Origin: Aureimonas fodinaquatilis
Lineage (GTDB): Bacteria > Pseudomonadota > Alphaproteobacteria > Rhizobiales > Rhizobiaceae
Direction of reading: 5' to 3'
Assembly: GCF_008369445.1 (NCBI RefSeq)
Contig: NZ_VTWH01000005.1
Coordinates: 1 to 64,000, forward strand
DNA length: 64,000 nucleotides
Part shown: piece after piece, positions 57,062 through 64,000 of the stretch
Layout of the letters: every line of letters starts with the position of its first letter
Position numbering within the stretch: position 1 is the stretch's first letter
Position numbers and translations under genes: made by a program
Notes under the pieces: model-generated
Databases searched by the model: none
Seen by the model: only the letters and a program-made list of their open reading frames with translations
Told to the model about the DNA's origin: nothing

Positions 57062-57101
57062 ATAAAAATAGCCGGACACCTCCCCCGAAGTGCCCGGCTA
57101 T
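57062..57101 (-). terminator. Terminator of the L,D-transpeptidase gene
   Basis: On the minus strand ATAGCCGGGCAC pairs with GTGTCCGGCTAT (one mismatch) around a 10-base loop, followed by TTTTTAT. It lies about 50 bases past the stop. Confidence 0.85.
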
Positions 57102-57147
57102 GGCGGTCCCCCGCCTTGAAACTGTCCAGCCTTGCCAGAACCTGCGT

Positions 57148-57921
57148 TTAGCTGGCCTTGCGCTGCTGGCTTTCGGCAACGCGCTTCTGCTTCAGCGTTT
57201 CGCCCGGCATCAGAACAATGACCCGCGCCTTCAGCGGCACACGCTCATAAAGATCAAGCGCATCCTGATTCATCAGCCGGATGCAGCCGGAGGATACGGA
57301 TTTGCCTATCGACCACCATTCCGGCGTGCCGTGTAGACGGTACAGCGTGTCCTTGTTGCCCTGCCACAGGTAAACCGCGCGTGCCCCAAGCGGGTTCTGC
57401 AGGCCAGGATTCATGCCCACTTCATTGCCATAGGGAGCCAGTTCCGGCCGCCGCTCGATCATTTCCTTGGGCGGAAACCATTTTGGCCAATGCTGCTTGT
57501 CGCGCACATAGGCTTCACCAGACCAGGAAAACCCGGCCTTCCCGATGCCGATGCCGTAACGCATGGCTGTGCCGCGCGATTCAACGACGTAAAGAAAATG
57601 GCTGCCGGTATCGACAATAACGGTACCCGCCGGAAAGCCTTCACCGTTGTAGACCACGCGCTGACGCAGAAACTTCGGGTCAATTTTCTCGACCGGAATG
57701 GCTGGCAGGTTGAAGCCACCATCCTGAACGGCTGCGTAGCTCAGTACATCAACCGGCCCGAGCGGTCCGCCAGAAAGCACCGAATTTTCCGAAGCAAAGG
57801 CCGTCGCTACAGGAGAGCCGCCGGGATTGATCGAGGCACGATCGCCCGTCGTGTTGCAGCCTGCGAGCCCAAGGGCCATGAAGGCAACGGCCAGCGGGAG
57901 AAAGACTTGACGTGAATACAT
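57148..57921 (-). CDS. L,D-transpeptidase (ErfK/YbiS family) lipoprotein
   Basis: A 257-residue exported protein with a lipobox (LAGC, Cys about 22). The YkuD catalytic domain runs from about 85 to 240, with the active-site motif SSGCIRLMN (catalytic Cys) and a preceding HGTPEWWSIGK region. It makes 3-3 cross-links in peptidoglycan or attaches lipoproteins. Multiple paralogues are usual in Hyphomicrobiales. It is divergent from mmcB. Confidence 0.93.
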   Translation of the reverse strand: MYSRQVFLPLAVAFMALGLAGCNTTGDRASINPGGSPVATAFASENSVLSGGPLGPVDVLSYAAVQDGGFNLPAIPVEKIDPKFLRQRVVYNGEGFPAGTVIVDTGSHFLYVVESRGTAMRYGIGIGKAGFSWSGEAYVRDKQHWPKWFPPKEMIERRPELAPYGNEVGMNPGLQNPLGARAVYLWQGNKDTLYRLHGTPEWWSIGKSVSSGCIRLMNQDALDLYERVPLKARVIVLMPGETLKQKRVAESQQRKAS

Positions 57922-58173
57922 TAAATTGGGTCCAAAACTGGCAGCCGGCAGGCTGGAATCAGGCGATTCGGCGCTTACCTGATGATTTATCGATAATTTG
58001 TTCGAATGGCCCTGACAATTGGTTCATTGATAACCGAAGATGGTTAACGAACTCTTGTTGCACCTGGGGCACAGCTTGGAATAGCGTGCAACATGACCGG
58101 TTTTGCACGGCTGTTCTGTCATGTGCTGCGAAATGGGTGCCAAACTCTTCCTGCCAAGCAATGGACGCTGACT

Positions 58174-58680
58174 ATGCCGATTGTCTCCACGCAAAGCTAT
58201 GAACCGCTGATAGATGGGCGGCAGTCGGCGCGGGCTATGCGGGTGCGCCGCGGGGTGCAACGTTTGATGAATGCGCAGGGACTTTCATCATTACCGGAAG
58301 TTGCGCTGACATCCGGCCGCCGGGCAGACCTCCTGTGCCTCGATGCCCGGGGCGAATTCTGGATTGTGGAAATCAAGACCTCGATTGCTGATTTTCGAAT
58401 GGATAGAAAGTGGCCGGATTATCGCCAGCATTGTGACCGGCTGTACTTTGCCACCCATCCGGAGGTGCCGCAGGACATATTTCCGCAGGAATGCGGCCTG
58501 ATTGTTTCCGATGGCTACTGGGCGGAAATTGTTCGAGAGGCCCCGGAGCACAAACTGGCTGGCGCCACACGCAAGGCACTGACCTTGCGGTTTGGCCGAC
58601 TGGCAGCCGACCGTTTGCAAACTGCGGAATGGGTGGCCAATCCATTCATGACAGATTTGCCCGACGACACGGCAGTGTGA
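58174..58680 (+). CDS. mmcB: MmcB family DNA repair protein
   Basis: A 168-residue protein of the MmcB (formerly DUF1052) family. It shows the PD-(D/E)XK nuclease-like core: LTSGRRADLLCLDARGEFWI, then EIKTS with the catalytic Glu and Lys. It continues FRMDRKWPDYRQHCDRLYFA. In Caulobacter the family member is SOS-induced and needed for mitomycin C resistance. No GTTC-N7-GTTC SOS box was found upstream by eye. ATG 58174 gives the standard N-terminus. Confidence 0.9.
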   Translation: MPIVSTQSYEPLIDGRQSARAMRVRRGVQRLMNAQGLSSLPEVALTSGRRADLLCLDARGEFWIVEIKTSIADFRMDRKWPDYRQHCDRLYFATHPEVPQDIFPQECGLIVSDGYWAEIVREAPEHKLAGATRKALTLRFGRLAADRLQTAEWVANPFMTDLPDDTAV

Positions 58681-58701
58681 GTGATGGCGAGCTTATTGCA
58701 A

Positions 58702-58730
58702 TTGTAACTTCCGGTTCAACTAAATGTCAT
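58702..58730 (+). promoter_or_regulatory. Possible Pho box upstream of alkaline phosphatase
   Basis: Three 7-base units spaced 11 bases apart (TTGTAAC 58702, GGTTCAA 58713, ATGTCAT 58724) resemble the PhoB direct repeat CTGTCAT. The last is a 6/7 match and the others are weak. It sits about 55 bases before the start codon. Confidence 0.3.
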
Positions 58731-58782
58731 GGCGCGGGTTTATGGGAGGGGCGCTCCTTTCAAGAAACCCTGCGAGTTCACC

Positions 58783-60537
58783 ATGAAAAAACTGCTTCTT
58801 TCGCTCACTGCTGCCACCATGCTGGCAGGCCCTGCCGCGGCGGCCACACTCTATCCGCTTAACCGCGCAACCATTCTGGCCGGATCGCCCTTTGACTTTA
58901 AAGTCGAACTGGACGGTGTGCATCAGGCGGGGGATGTCACAGTGACTGTCAACGGCAAGCCCTATGCCGAAGTGTTCGGCAAGGAAGCTGAGTTTGTCGC
59001 GGAAGAAAAAGATGCAGATGACGCCGTTCTGGGCTCGGCGCTGCTGTTGCGCGACCTGATTATCGAAGATGCTGGCGATTACACGGTGGAGGTTTCTGCC
59101 GGGTCCGAAACGGCTTCGGTGACTTGGGAAGTTTACGGCACTGCCAACGAACCGGCCGTCAAAAACATCATATTTCTGGTAGGTGACGGGCTGTCCGTTG
59201 CGCACCGCACCGGCGCGCGCATCATGTCAAAGGGCATGAGCGATGGCAAAGCCAATGGTCGTCTGAACATGGACGAACTGGACCGCATGGCGTTTATCGG
59301 TACATCGTCCACCAGCTCCATTGCAACCGACAGTGCAAACACTATGTCGGCTTATATGACGGGCCATAAGTCCGCTGTTAATGCGCTTGGTGTTTATGCA
59401 GATCGCACGCCAGACAGCCTGGATGATCCGAAGGTTGAAACATTGGCAGAGGCGCTGCGTCGCCAGACCAACAAAGCCATTGGCGTGGTCACGACATCAG
59501 AGTTGCAGGACGCGACACCGGCGGCTGTTGCGGCACACACCCGCAAGCGCGGCGACAAGGCCGAAATCACCGCCATGTTGTTCGATGCCGGCCCCGAGGT
59601 TCTGATGGGCGGCGGCTCTGCCTACTTCCTGCCGCAGCAGACACCCGGTTCCAAGCGCAAGGACGATAATGATTATGTCACCATGTTCCGCGACGCTGGC
59701 TACCAGCTCGTTCTGGACAAGGAAGAGCTGGCAGCGGCAGGCGATGCTGACCAGAAATTGCTGGGCCTGTTTCACACCGGCAATATGGACACCACTCTGG
59801 ACCGCGAAATGCTGAAAAAAGGCACAGTCGACAAGTTTCCGGCTCAGCCCGGCCTGGTCGCAATGACAGAAGTTGCGCTTGATCGTCTGTCCAAAAACAC
59901 TGCCGGTTTTGTGCTCGTCGTCGAGGCTGCCAATATCGATAAAATGTCGCACCCGCTGGATTGGGACCGCGCACTTGTTGATACGATCGAGTTCGACAAG
60001 GCCATCGGCGTTGCCCGCGAGTTTGCTGCCGAAAATCCCGACACGCTGATTGTTGTCACGGGCGACCACACGCATGGCGTGTCGATTATCGGCACGGTGG
60101 ATGATGAAATTGCGGGCGATGACATGCGCGAGAAGGTCGGCACCTATGCAGATGCCGGATTCCCTAATTACACAGACGAGAATGGCGATGGCTATCCGGA
60201 CAGGATTGACCCTACGCGTCGTCTGGCAATGTTTGCCAACAACCACCCGGATTATTACGAAACTTTCCGCCCCAAGCTGGATGGCCCTTTCACCCCGGCC
60301 ATTCAGAACGAGCAGAAACAGTATGTTGCCAACGAAGCCTATAAGGACGTTCCGGGGGCAGTGCTGCGGGAAGGCAATATTCCGCGCAGCGGCGACAGTG
60401 GCGTGCATGCGGTAGACGATGTTGTGCTGCAATCGACCGGTCCTGGCTCGGAAAATTTCCGTGGTTACATGGAACAGAGCGATGTTTACCGGGTCATGGC
60501 CGATGTTCTGGCGCTTGGCGTCAATCAGAAAAACTGA
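58783..60537 (+). CDS. Alkaline phosphatase
   Basis: A 584-residue periplasmic phosphatase. The signal peptide is KKLLLSLTAATMLAGPAAA. An N-terminal beta domain of about 110 residues precedes the catalytic domain. The metal region is FLVGDGLSVAHRTGARI. The nucleophile Ser is in ATDSANTMSAYMTGHKS (about 184), VVEAANIDKMSH holds metal ligands, and TGDHTHG is the last His region. A DENGDGYPDRID insert at 465-476 looks like a calcium-binding loop. It releases phosphate from organic esters. A strong terminator follows. Confidence 0.94.
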   Translation: MKKLLLSLTAATMLAGPAAAATLYPLNRATILAGSPFDFKVELDGVHQAGDVTVTVNGKPYAEVFGKEAEFVAEEKDADDAVLGSALLLRDLIIEDAGDYTVEVSAGSETASVTWEVYGTANEPAVKNIIFLVGDGLSVAHRTGARIMSKGMSDGKANGRLNMDELDRMAFIGTSSTSSIATDSANTMSAYMTGHKSAVNALGVYADRTPDSLDDPKVETLAEALRRQTNKAIGVVTTSELQDATPAAVAAHTRKRGDKAEITAMLFDAGPEVLMGGGSAYFLPQQTPGSKRKDDNDYVTMFRDAGYQLVLDKEELAAAGDADQKLLGLFHTGNMDTTLDREMLKKGTVDKFPAQPGLVAMTEVALDRLSKNTAGFVLVVEAANIDKMSHPLDWDRALVDTIEFDKAIGVAREFAAENPDTLIVVTGDHTHGVSIIGTVDDEIAGDDMREKVGTYADAGFPNYTDENGDGYPDRIDPTRRLAMFANNHPDYYETFRPKLDGPFTPAIQNEQKQYVANEAYKDVPGAVLREGNIPRSGDSGVHAVDDVVLQSTGPGSENFRGYMEQSDVYRVMADVLALGVNQKN

Positions 60538-60553
60538 CGCGGATTGAAAAGAG

Positions 60554-60584
60554 GGGGCGACGGTGCAAACCGTCGCCCCTTTTC
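60554..60584 (+). terminator. Rho-independent terminator of alkaline phosphatase
   Basis: GGGGCGACGG pairs perfectly with CCGTCGCCCC around TGCAAA, followed by TTTTC. It ends only about 31 bases before the next start codon. Confidence 0.92.
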
Positions 60585-60615
60585 GCAAATGCATTGTTAG
60601 GAAATCGGCACGGTG

Positions 60616-61071
60616 ATGACGGCATATCTGACACGCAGAGCAGCACTTGGGTTGATGGGTGCTGTGCCACTGGCTTGGGCAGGAGTGCCTGAAGCAAAGG
60701 CCAATTCACAATTGGGGTTTGACGAGCTTTATGCCAGCTTTGGCGTGCTGGGCCTGGAGTTTTCAGAAAAGGTCAAGCAGTTGTCGGGTCAAACGACCTC
60801 GATCGCGGGATTTATGGCGCCGCCGCTGAAGGCAGAGTCGGATTTTTTTGTGCTGACAGAAATTCCCATGGCGCTCTGCCCTTTCTGTTCAACCGACGCA
60901 GATTGGCCGGACAACATTCTGGTGGTGTATCTGAATCGCCAACAGACCTTTGTACAGTTCAACCGCCCTATTGAGGCTTCCGGGGTGCTTGAATATGGGC
61001 CATGGCGTGATCCGGATACGGGCTTCCTGAGCCTGTTGCGGTTGCGGCAAGCCAGTTTCAAAGAGGTCTAG
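60616..61071 (+). CDS. Exported protein with CPFC motif, DUF3299-like
   Basis: A 151-residue protein with a twin-arginine signal (TRRAALGLMGAVPLAWAG). The mature part contains SIAGFMAPPLKAESDFFVLT and CPFCSTDADWPDN (Cys about 94 and 97), resembling DUF3299-type periplasmic proteins. It is the first gene of a three-gene ABC operon, 5 bases before the ATPase. In Pseudomonas a similar small protein (PA4066) accompanies a zinc-linked MacB-like ABC transporter (PA4064/PA4065). A role in metal handling is inferred from this context and the cysteine pair. Confidence 0.75.
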   Translation: MTAYLTRRAALGLMGAVPLAWAGVPEAKANSQLGFDELYASFGVLGLEFSEKVKQLSGQTTSIAGFMAPPLKAESDFFVLTEIPMALCPFCSTDADWPDNILVVYLNRQQTFVQFNRPIEASGVLEYGPWRDPDTGFLSLLRLRQASFKEV

Positions 61072-61076
61072 GGCCG

Positions 61077-61763
61077 ATGCTGGGGCTGGAAATCGATGGA
61101 CTGGAAATGCGATTTGCCGGCATGAATGCGCCAGCATTGTCCGTACGGCATCTGGCAATCGCGCCGGGGTCGCGCGTTGCAATAACCGGGCCGTCAGGAT
61201 CTGGAAAAAGCACGTTTGTGAACGCCATCACCGGGCTTGAGCGCGTGGTGCATGGAACGGTGCGGTGGAATGAATGCAATCTGGCAACCCTGCCGGAACG
61301 CAAGCGTGATCAATGGCGTGGCGCAAATATCGGCCTTGTCATGCAGGAATTTCATTTGTTTCCCGGTCTTTCGGCAATGGAAAATGTGCTGCTGCCCGCC
61401 CGACTTGCAGGCGTGATGTCGGGTGGGTTGAAGGAAACAGCCTTGGGCCTTCTGAGTAAGGTGCGCATCAACCGGCCTTCGCAACTGGCAAATGGCCTGT
61501 CGCGCGGGGAAATGCAGCGTGTGGCGGTTGCCAGGGCTTTGCTGCGCAAGCCAGGAGTTGTGGTTGCGGATGAGCCAACCGCCAGTCTGGACAGCGAAAG
61601 CGGGACGCTGGTGGCGGATTTGCTGCTGGAGCTGACCGCAATCAATGGAACTACATTGATTGCTGTTTCGCATGATGACCGTCTGGTGCAGCGGCTGGAC
61701 CGGCATTTGCGCATTCAAGACGGAGTTTTTGCTCCGCAAGGCGAGCGGGTGGCCGCAGAATGA
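61077..61763 (+). CDS. ABC transporter ATP-binding protein (LolD/MacB type)
   Basis: A 228-residue ATPase. Walker A is GPSGSGKST. The signature is changed to LSRGEMQRVAVARALL (SRGE for SGGQ). Walker B is GVVVADEPTASLD and the switch His is in VSHDDRL. It belongs to the MacB/LolD/FtsE class that powers FtsX-like permeases by mechanotransmission. It overlaps the permease gene by 4 bases. Confidence 0.93.
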   Translation: MLGLEIDGLEMRFAGMNAPALSVRHLAIAPGSRVAITGPSGSGKSTFVNAITGLERVVHGTVRWNECNLATLPERKRDQWRGANIGLVMQEFHLFPGLSAMENVLLPARLAGVMSGGLKETALGLLSKVRINRPSQLANGLSRGEMQRVAVARALLRKPGVVVADEPTASLDSESGTLVADLLLELTAINGTTLIAVSHDDRLVQRLDRHLRIQDGVFAPQGERVAAE

Positions 61764-63010
61764 TGGGTTTTATCGGAGCTGATCTTCGACGGCACTGGGC
61801 TGGCAGTCTCGTGATAGTGCTGCTGGTTGCTCTTTCCGTTGGGCTAGGTGTCGCCGTAACGTTGCAGGAGCGTGCCCTTCGCCTGGGAAGTGCCCGTGCG
61901 GCAGACAAGTTTGATATTGTGGTCGGTGCACCGGGTAGCGATACGCAACTTGTTCTCTCTACGGTGTTTTTACAACCATCGCCTTTGCCACTGGTCGATG
62001 GCCACGTATTGCATGATCTGACGCAAGATCAGGGTGTCGCAATGGCCGCTCCCGTTGGCTTTGGTGATTCCTATCGCGATTATCCGATTGTTGGCACCAC
62101 AACGGCGCTTGTCTCCGTGCTTGCCCCGCAACTTGCCGAGGGTCGGTCATTCGCAACACTGGGGGAGGCGGTGATTGGTTCGTCCGTTGCGCTGTCGGGC
62201 AGCACGGTTACGCCGATCCATGGTGCGGCGGGGCTGCCGGGTGAGGCTCATGCCGAGGTTGAATACACGATTGTCGGCCGCATGCCAGAAACCGGTACGG
62301 TTTGGGACCGGGCTATTCTGGTGCCGATTGCCTCTGTTTGGGCTGTGCATGGCATGGGTGAGCATAACCATGACCATGATGAGCACAGCCATAACGAAGC
62401 CAGTCATGAAGATGGGCATGATCATGCCGGCTTTGACCCGGCTGCGCCAATCAATGAAAGTTTTTCTTCCTACAGTGCAGGGGTTCCGGCAATCGTCGTT
62501 CGCCCAACCTCCATTGCTGATGCCTATCGGTTGCGGCAAAGCTACAGAAATGGCGAAACACAGGCAGTGTTTCCGGCAGAGGTCCTGACCCGGCTATATG
62601 CGACATTGGGAGATGCCAGAACCGTGCTTCTGGCAGTAACAGGGGTAACACAGGGTATTGTGGCCGCGGCACTGGTTCTGGTGGCGGTTTTGCATATTGG
62701 CCAGCGACGGCGGCAGATTGGCGCGCTTCGAGCTTTTGGCGCACCCGCACATGCAGTCTTTGCGCTGATATGGGGTCAGCTTTCCATTCTTGTTCTTGCC
62801 GGAATTGCGCTTGGGCTGTTGTTGGGCTGGCAAGGTGCGCAGCTTATGTCTTCCGTCTTTGCAGCGCAGAACGGTATGAGGCTGCCAATAGAATCGCACC
62901 GGGAAGATTTCCGCTATGTTCTGCTGCTTGTGACGTTCGCGGGCGTCATTGCTGCGGTGCCATCAGTCCTGGTTTACCGGCAGTCGCCGGCAGAAGCGCT
63001 GCGGTCATAG
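61760..63010 (+). CDS. FtsX-like permease with histidine-rich loop
   Basis: A 416-residue MacB-type permease. One N-terminal helix (about 13-33, WAGSLVIVLLVALSVGLGVAV) is followed by a long extracytoplasmic domain (about 40-280). Three C-terminal helices follow (VTQGIVAAALVLVAVL; LSILVLAGIALGLLLG; VLLLVTFAGVIAAVPSVLV). Residues 201-222 of the outside domain contain eight His and several Asp/Glu, a clear metal-binding stretch. With the small CPFC protein and the ATPase it resembles the Zur-regulated PA4063-PA4066 system. Metal, probably zinc, is likely but unproven. Confidence 0.9.
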   Translation: MMGFIGADLRRHWAGSLVIVLLVALSVGLGVAVTLQERALRLGSARAADKFDIVVGAPGSDTQLVLSTVFLQPSPLPLVDGHVLHDLTQDQGVAMAAPVGFGDSYRDYPIVGTTTALVSVLAPQLAEGRSFATLGEAVIGSSVALSGSTVTPIHGAAGLPGEAHAEVEYTIVGRMPETGTVWDRAILVPIASVWAVHGMGEHNHDHDEHSHNEASHEDGHDHAGFDPAAPINESFSSYSAGVPAIVVRPTSIADAYRLRQSYRNGETQAVFPAEVLTRLYATLGDARTVLLAVTGVTQGIVAAALVLVAVLHIGQRRRQIGALRAFGAPAHAVFALIWGQLSILVLAGIALGLLLGWQGAQLMSSVFAAQNGMRLPIESHREDFRYVLLLVTFAGVIAAVPSVLVYRQSPAEALRS

Positions 63011-63179
63011 GCTTTTTACGTGTTCTTCAATCAACCGTAACGCTCCAGCACTTTCTGGCGCACTGTACTGCCTTTGAAGCGGGTCGGTTCAACCCGATAT
63101 TCCAAGCGGGAATACGGCAGGCGGAGCCTTTTCCAAATGCACGAGAGTGCGCAAAAGGCCCTGCCTTGCTTCTGAGCCC

Positions 63180-64000
63180 TTAGAACTCGACGGCGTAATA
63201 TTTCGCTTCCATGAATTCCAGAATGCCCGTTACACCGCCTTCACGGCCAAGCCCGCTCTGCTTCACGCCGCCAAATGGCGCCGCCGGATCTGACATCAGG
63301 CCACGGTTAATGCCCAGCATGCCAGCCTCAACATCTTTGCCGACCCGCATCGCGCGTTTCAGATCACCGGAATAGATATAGGCTGCAAGACCATACTCCG
63401 TATCGTTGGCAAGGCCGATTGCCTGTTCCTCGGTTTCAAACTTGTAGACCGGAGCCACCGGACCAAATATTTCCTCGTGAGCGATTGCGGCGTGGACCGG
63501 AACGTTCTGCAGCACGGTTGGCGGGTAGAAATAACCACTGCCGGGCAGGGGTGCGCCACCCGTCGTGGCCTGCGCACCAAGCTTGATCGCATCTGAAACC
63601 AGCTGATCGATTTTCTGCACTGCCTTCTGGGTGATCATCGGACCGCATTGCGTTTCAGGATCATAGCCAGTGCCAATTTTTAGCGCGGCCATCCGCTCGG
63701 TCAGGCCCTTCACAAATGCATTGTGAATGCCCGCCTGTACGTAAAAGCGGTTGGCTGCGGTGCAGGCTTCACCCGCATTGCGCATCTTGGCCACCATGGC
63801 ACCATCAAGTGCCGCTTCCAGATCAGCATCGTCAAACACCACAAAGGGGGCATTGCCACCCAGTTCCATCGAGCAACTGACCACAGTTTTTGCCGCTTCT
63901 GCCAGAAGCACTCTGCCGATGCCGGTTGAACCAGTGAAAGACAATTTGCGAACGCGTGGATCAGCCAACATGGCATTGGTGACGCGGCCGGGTTTGGTGG
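63180..64000 (-). CDS. gabD: Succinate-semialdehyde dehydrogenase-like aldehyde dehydrogenase (partial)
   Basis: The C-terminal 273 or so residues of an NAD(P)-dependent aldehyde dehydrogenase; the N-terminus lies beyond the right edge. Conserved pieces are KLSFTGSTGIGRVLL, the catalytic Glu in MELGGNAPFVVFDDAD, and the catalytic Cys in NAGEACTAANRFYVQ. HEEIFGPVAPVYKF and PFGGVKQSGLGREGG follow. The pattern fits GabD-type succinate-semialdehyde dehydrogenase, but substrate choice cannot be settled from this part. Confidence 0.9.
   Translation of the reverse strand, partial: TKPGRVTNAMLADPRVRKLSFTGSTGIGRVLLAEAAKTVVSCSMELGGNAPFVVFDDADLEAALDGAMVAKMRNAGEACTAANRFYVQAGIHNAFVKGLTERMAALKIGTGYDPETQCGPMITQKAVQKIDQLVSDAIKLGAQATTGGAPLPGSGYFYPPTVLQNVPVHAAIAHEEIFGPVAPVYKFETEEQAIGLANDTEYGLAAYIYSGDLKRAMRVGKDVEAGMLGINRGLMSDPAAPFGGVKQSGLGREGGVTGILEFMEAKYYAVEF

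Noticed and set aside
57922-58173. SOS box upstream of mmcB
   Set aside because: Two GTTC elements exist but are 18 bases apart instead of 7, so they do not form the alphaproteobacterial LexA site.
59497-60594. Minus-strand open frame opposite alkaline phosphatase
   Set aside because: It runs through the phosphatase terminator and has no start signals or family features.
60585-60615. Zur box before the His-rich ABC operon
   Set aside because: The AAATGCATTGTTA stretch has no matching second half, so no Zur-like palindrome can be claimed.
63126-63159. Inverted repeat GCCTTTT/AAAAGGC between the permease and aldehyde dehydrogenase genes
   Set aside because: The inner stem is mismatched and there is no clear T run, so it is too weak to call as a terminator.

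Overview
The window looks like a chromosomal segment of an alphaproteobacterium of the order Hyphomicrobiales (Rhizobiales). Markers are a cellulose operon with BcsN and a BcsK-like TPR protein, a DUF2628 gene inside the his cluster, a TIGR02300 (FYDLN-acid) protein, DUF1402, MmcB, a 49-residue DUF1127 protein, and aroA-cmk-rpsA in a row. Glycine betaine uptake and sulfolipid synthesis would suit a marine or osmotically variable habitat, but that is inference. Most of the window is dense, ordinary chromosome. No insertion sequence, prophage, CRISPR array or rRNA operon was seen.

Layout. 1-776 holds no convincing gene. 777-3204: small or hypothetical genes (DUF3597, DoxX, YegP-like) and a GntR/FadR regulator. 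3265-8059: a minus-strand type I secretion operon (outer membrane protein, ABC transporter, HlyD adaptor; 4-bp overlaps) without a visible substrate. 8298-11069: the copper efflux pair copA-cueR with a textbook MerR-type promoter. 11133-12584: cardiolipin synthase. 12603-21297: cellulose operon bcsN-bcsA-bcsB-bcsZ-bcsK. 21697-26358: transaldolase, DUF1402, a PQQ-type sugar dehydrogenase, hslU. 26580-27302: an orphan LuxR regulator. 27313-31952: histidine genes hisB-DUF2628-hisH-hisA-hisF-hisE, then coaA. 32104-32891: hslV and tRNA-Ala(GGC). 33030-39953: TIGR02300, aroA, cmk (with an in-frame membrane extension), rpsA, a GNAT enzyme, an RNase D-like exonuclease and DUF1127. 40160-44400: a glycine betaine ABC transporter and its likely AraC-type regulator. 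44472-46813: a glycosyltransferase divergent from sqdB. 46886-52666: a heme-uptake locus (monooxygenase, TonB receptor, hemP, hmuTUV). 52784-58680: lytic transglycosylase, malate synthase G, VOC protein, L,D-transpeptidase, mmcB. 58783-60537: alkaline phosphatase. 60616-63010: a three-gene MacB-like ABC operon whose permease carries a histidine-rich loop. 63180-64000: a partial aldehyde dehydrogenase.

How they fit. Several modules serve the cell surface: cellulose, type I secretion (LapBCE-like, so possibly an adhesin), cardiolipin and sulfolipid. Metal handling is a second theme: copper export, heme import, and the His-rich ABC operon, which resembles the zinc-linked PA4063-PA4066 system of Pseudomonas. 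The most noteworthy items are that His-rich operon, the in-frame nested cmk, the sqdB/GT4 pair, the LuxR solo with altered ligand-pocket residues, and the structured leader of rpsA.
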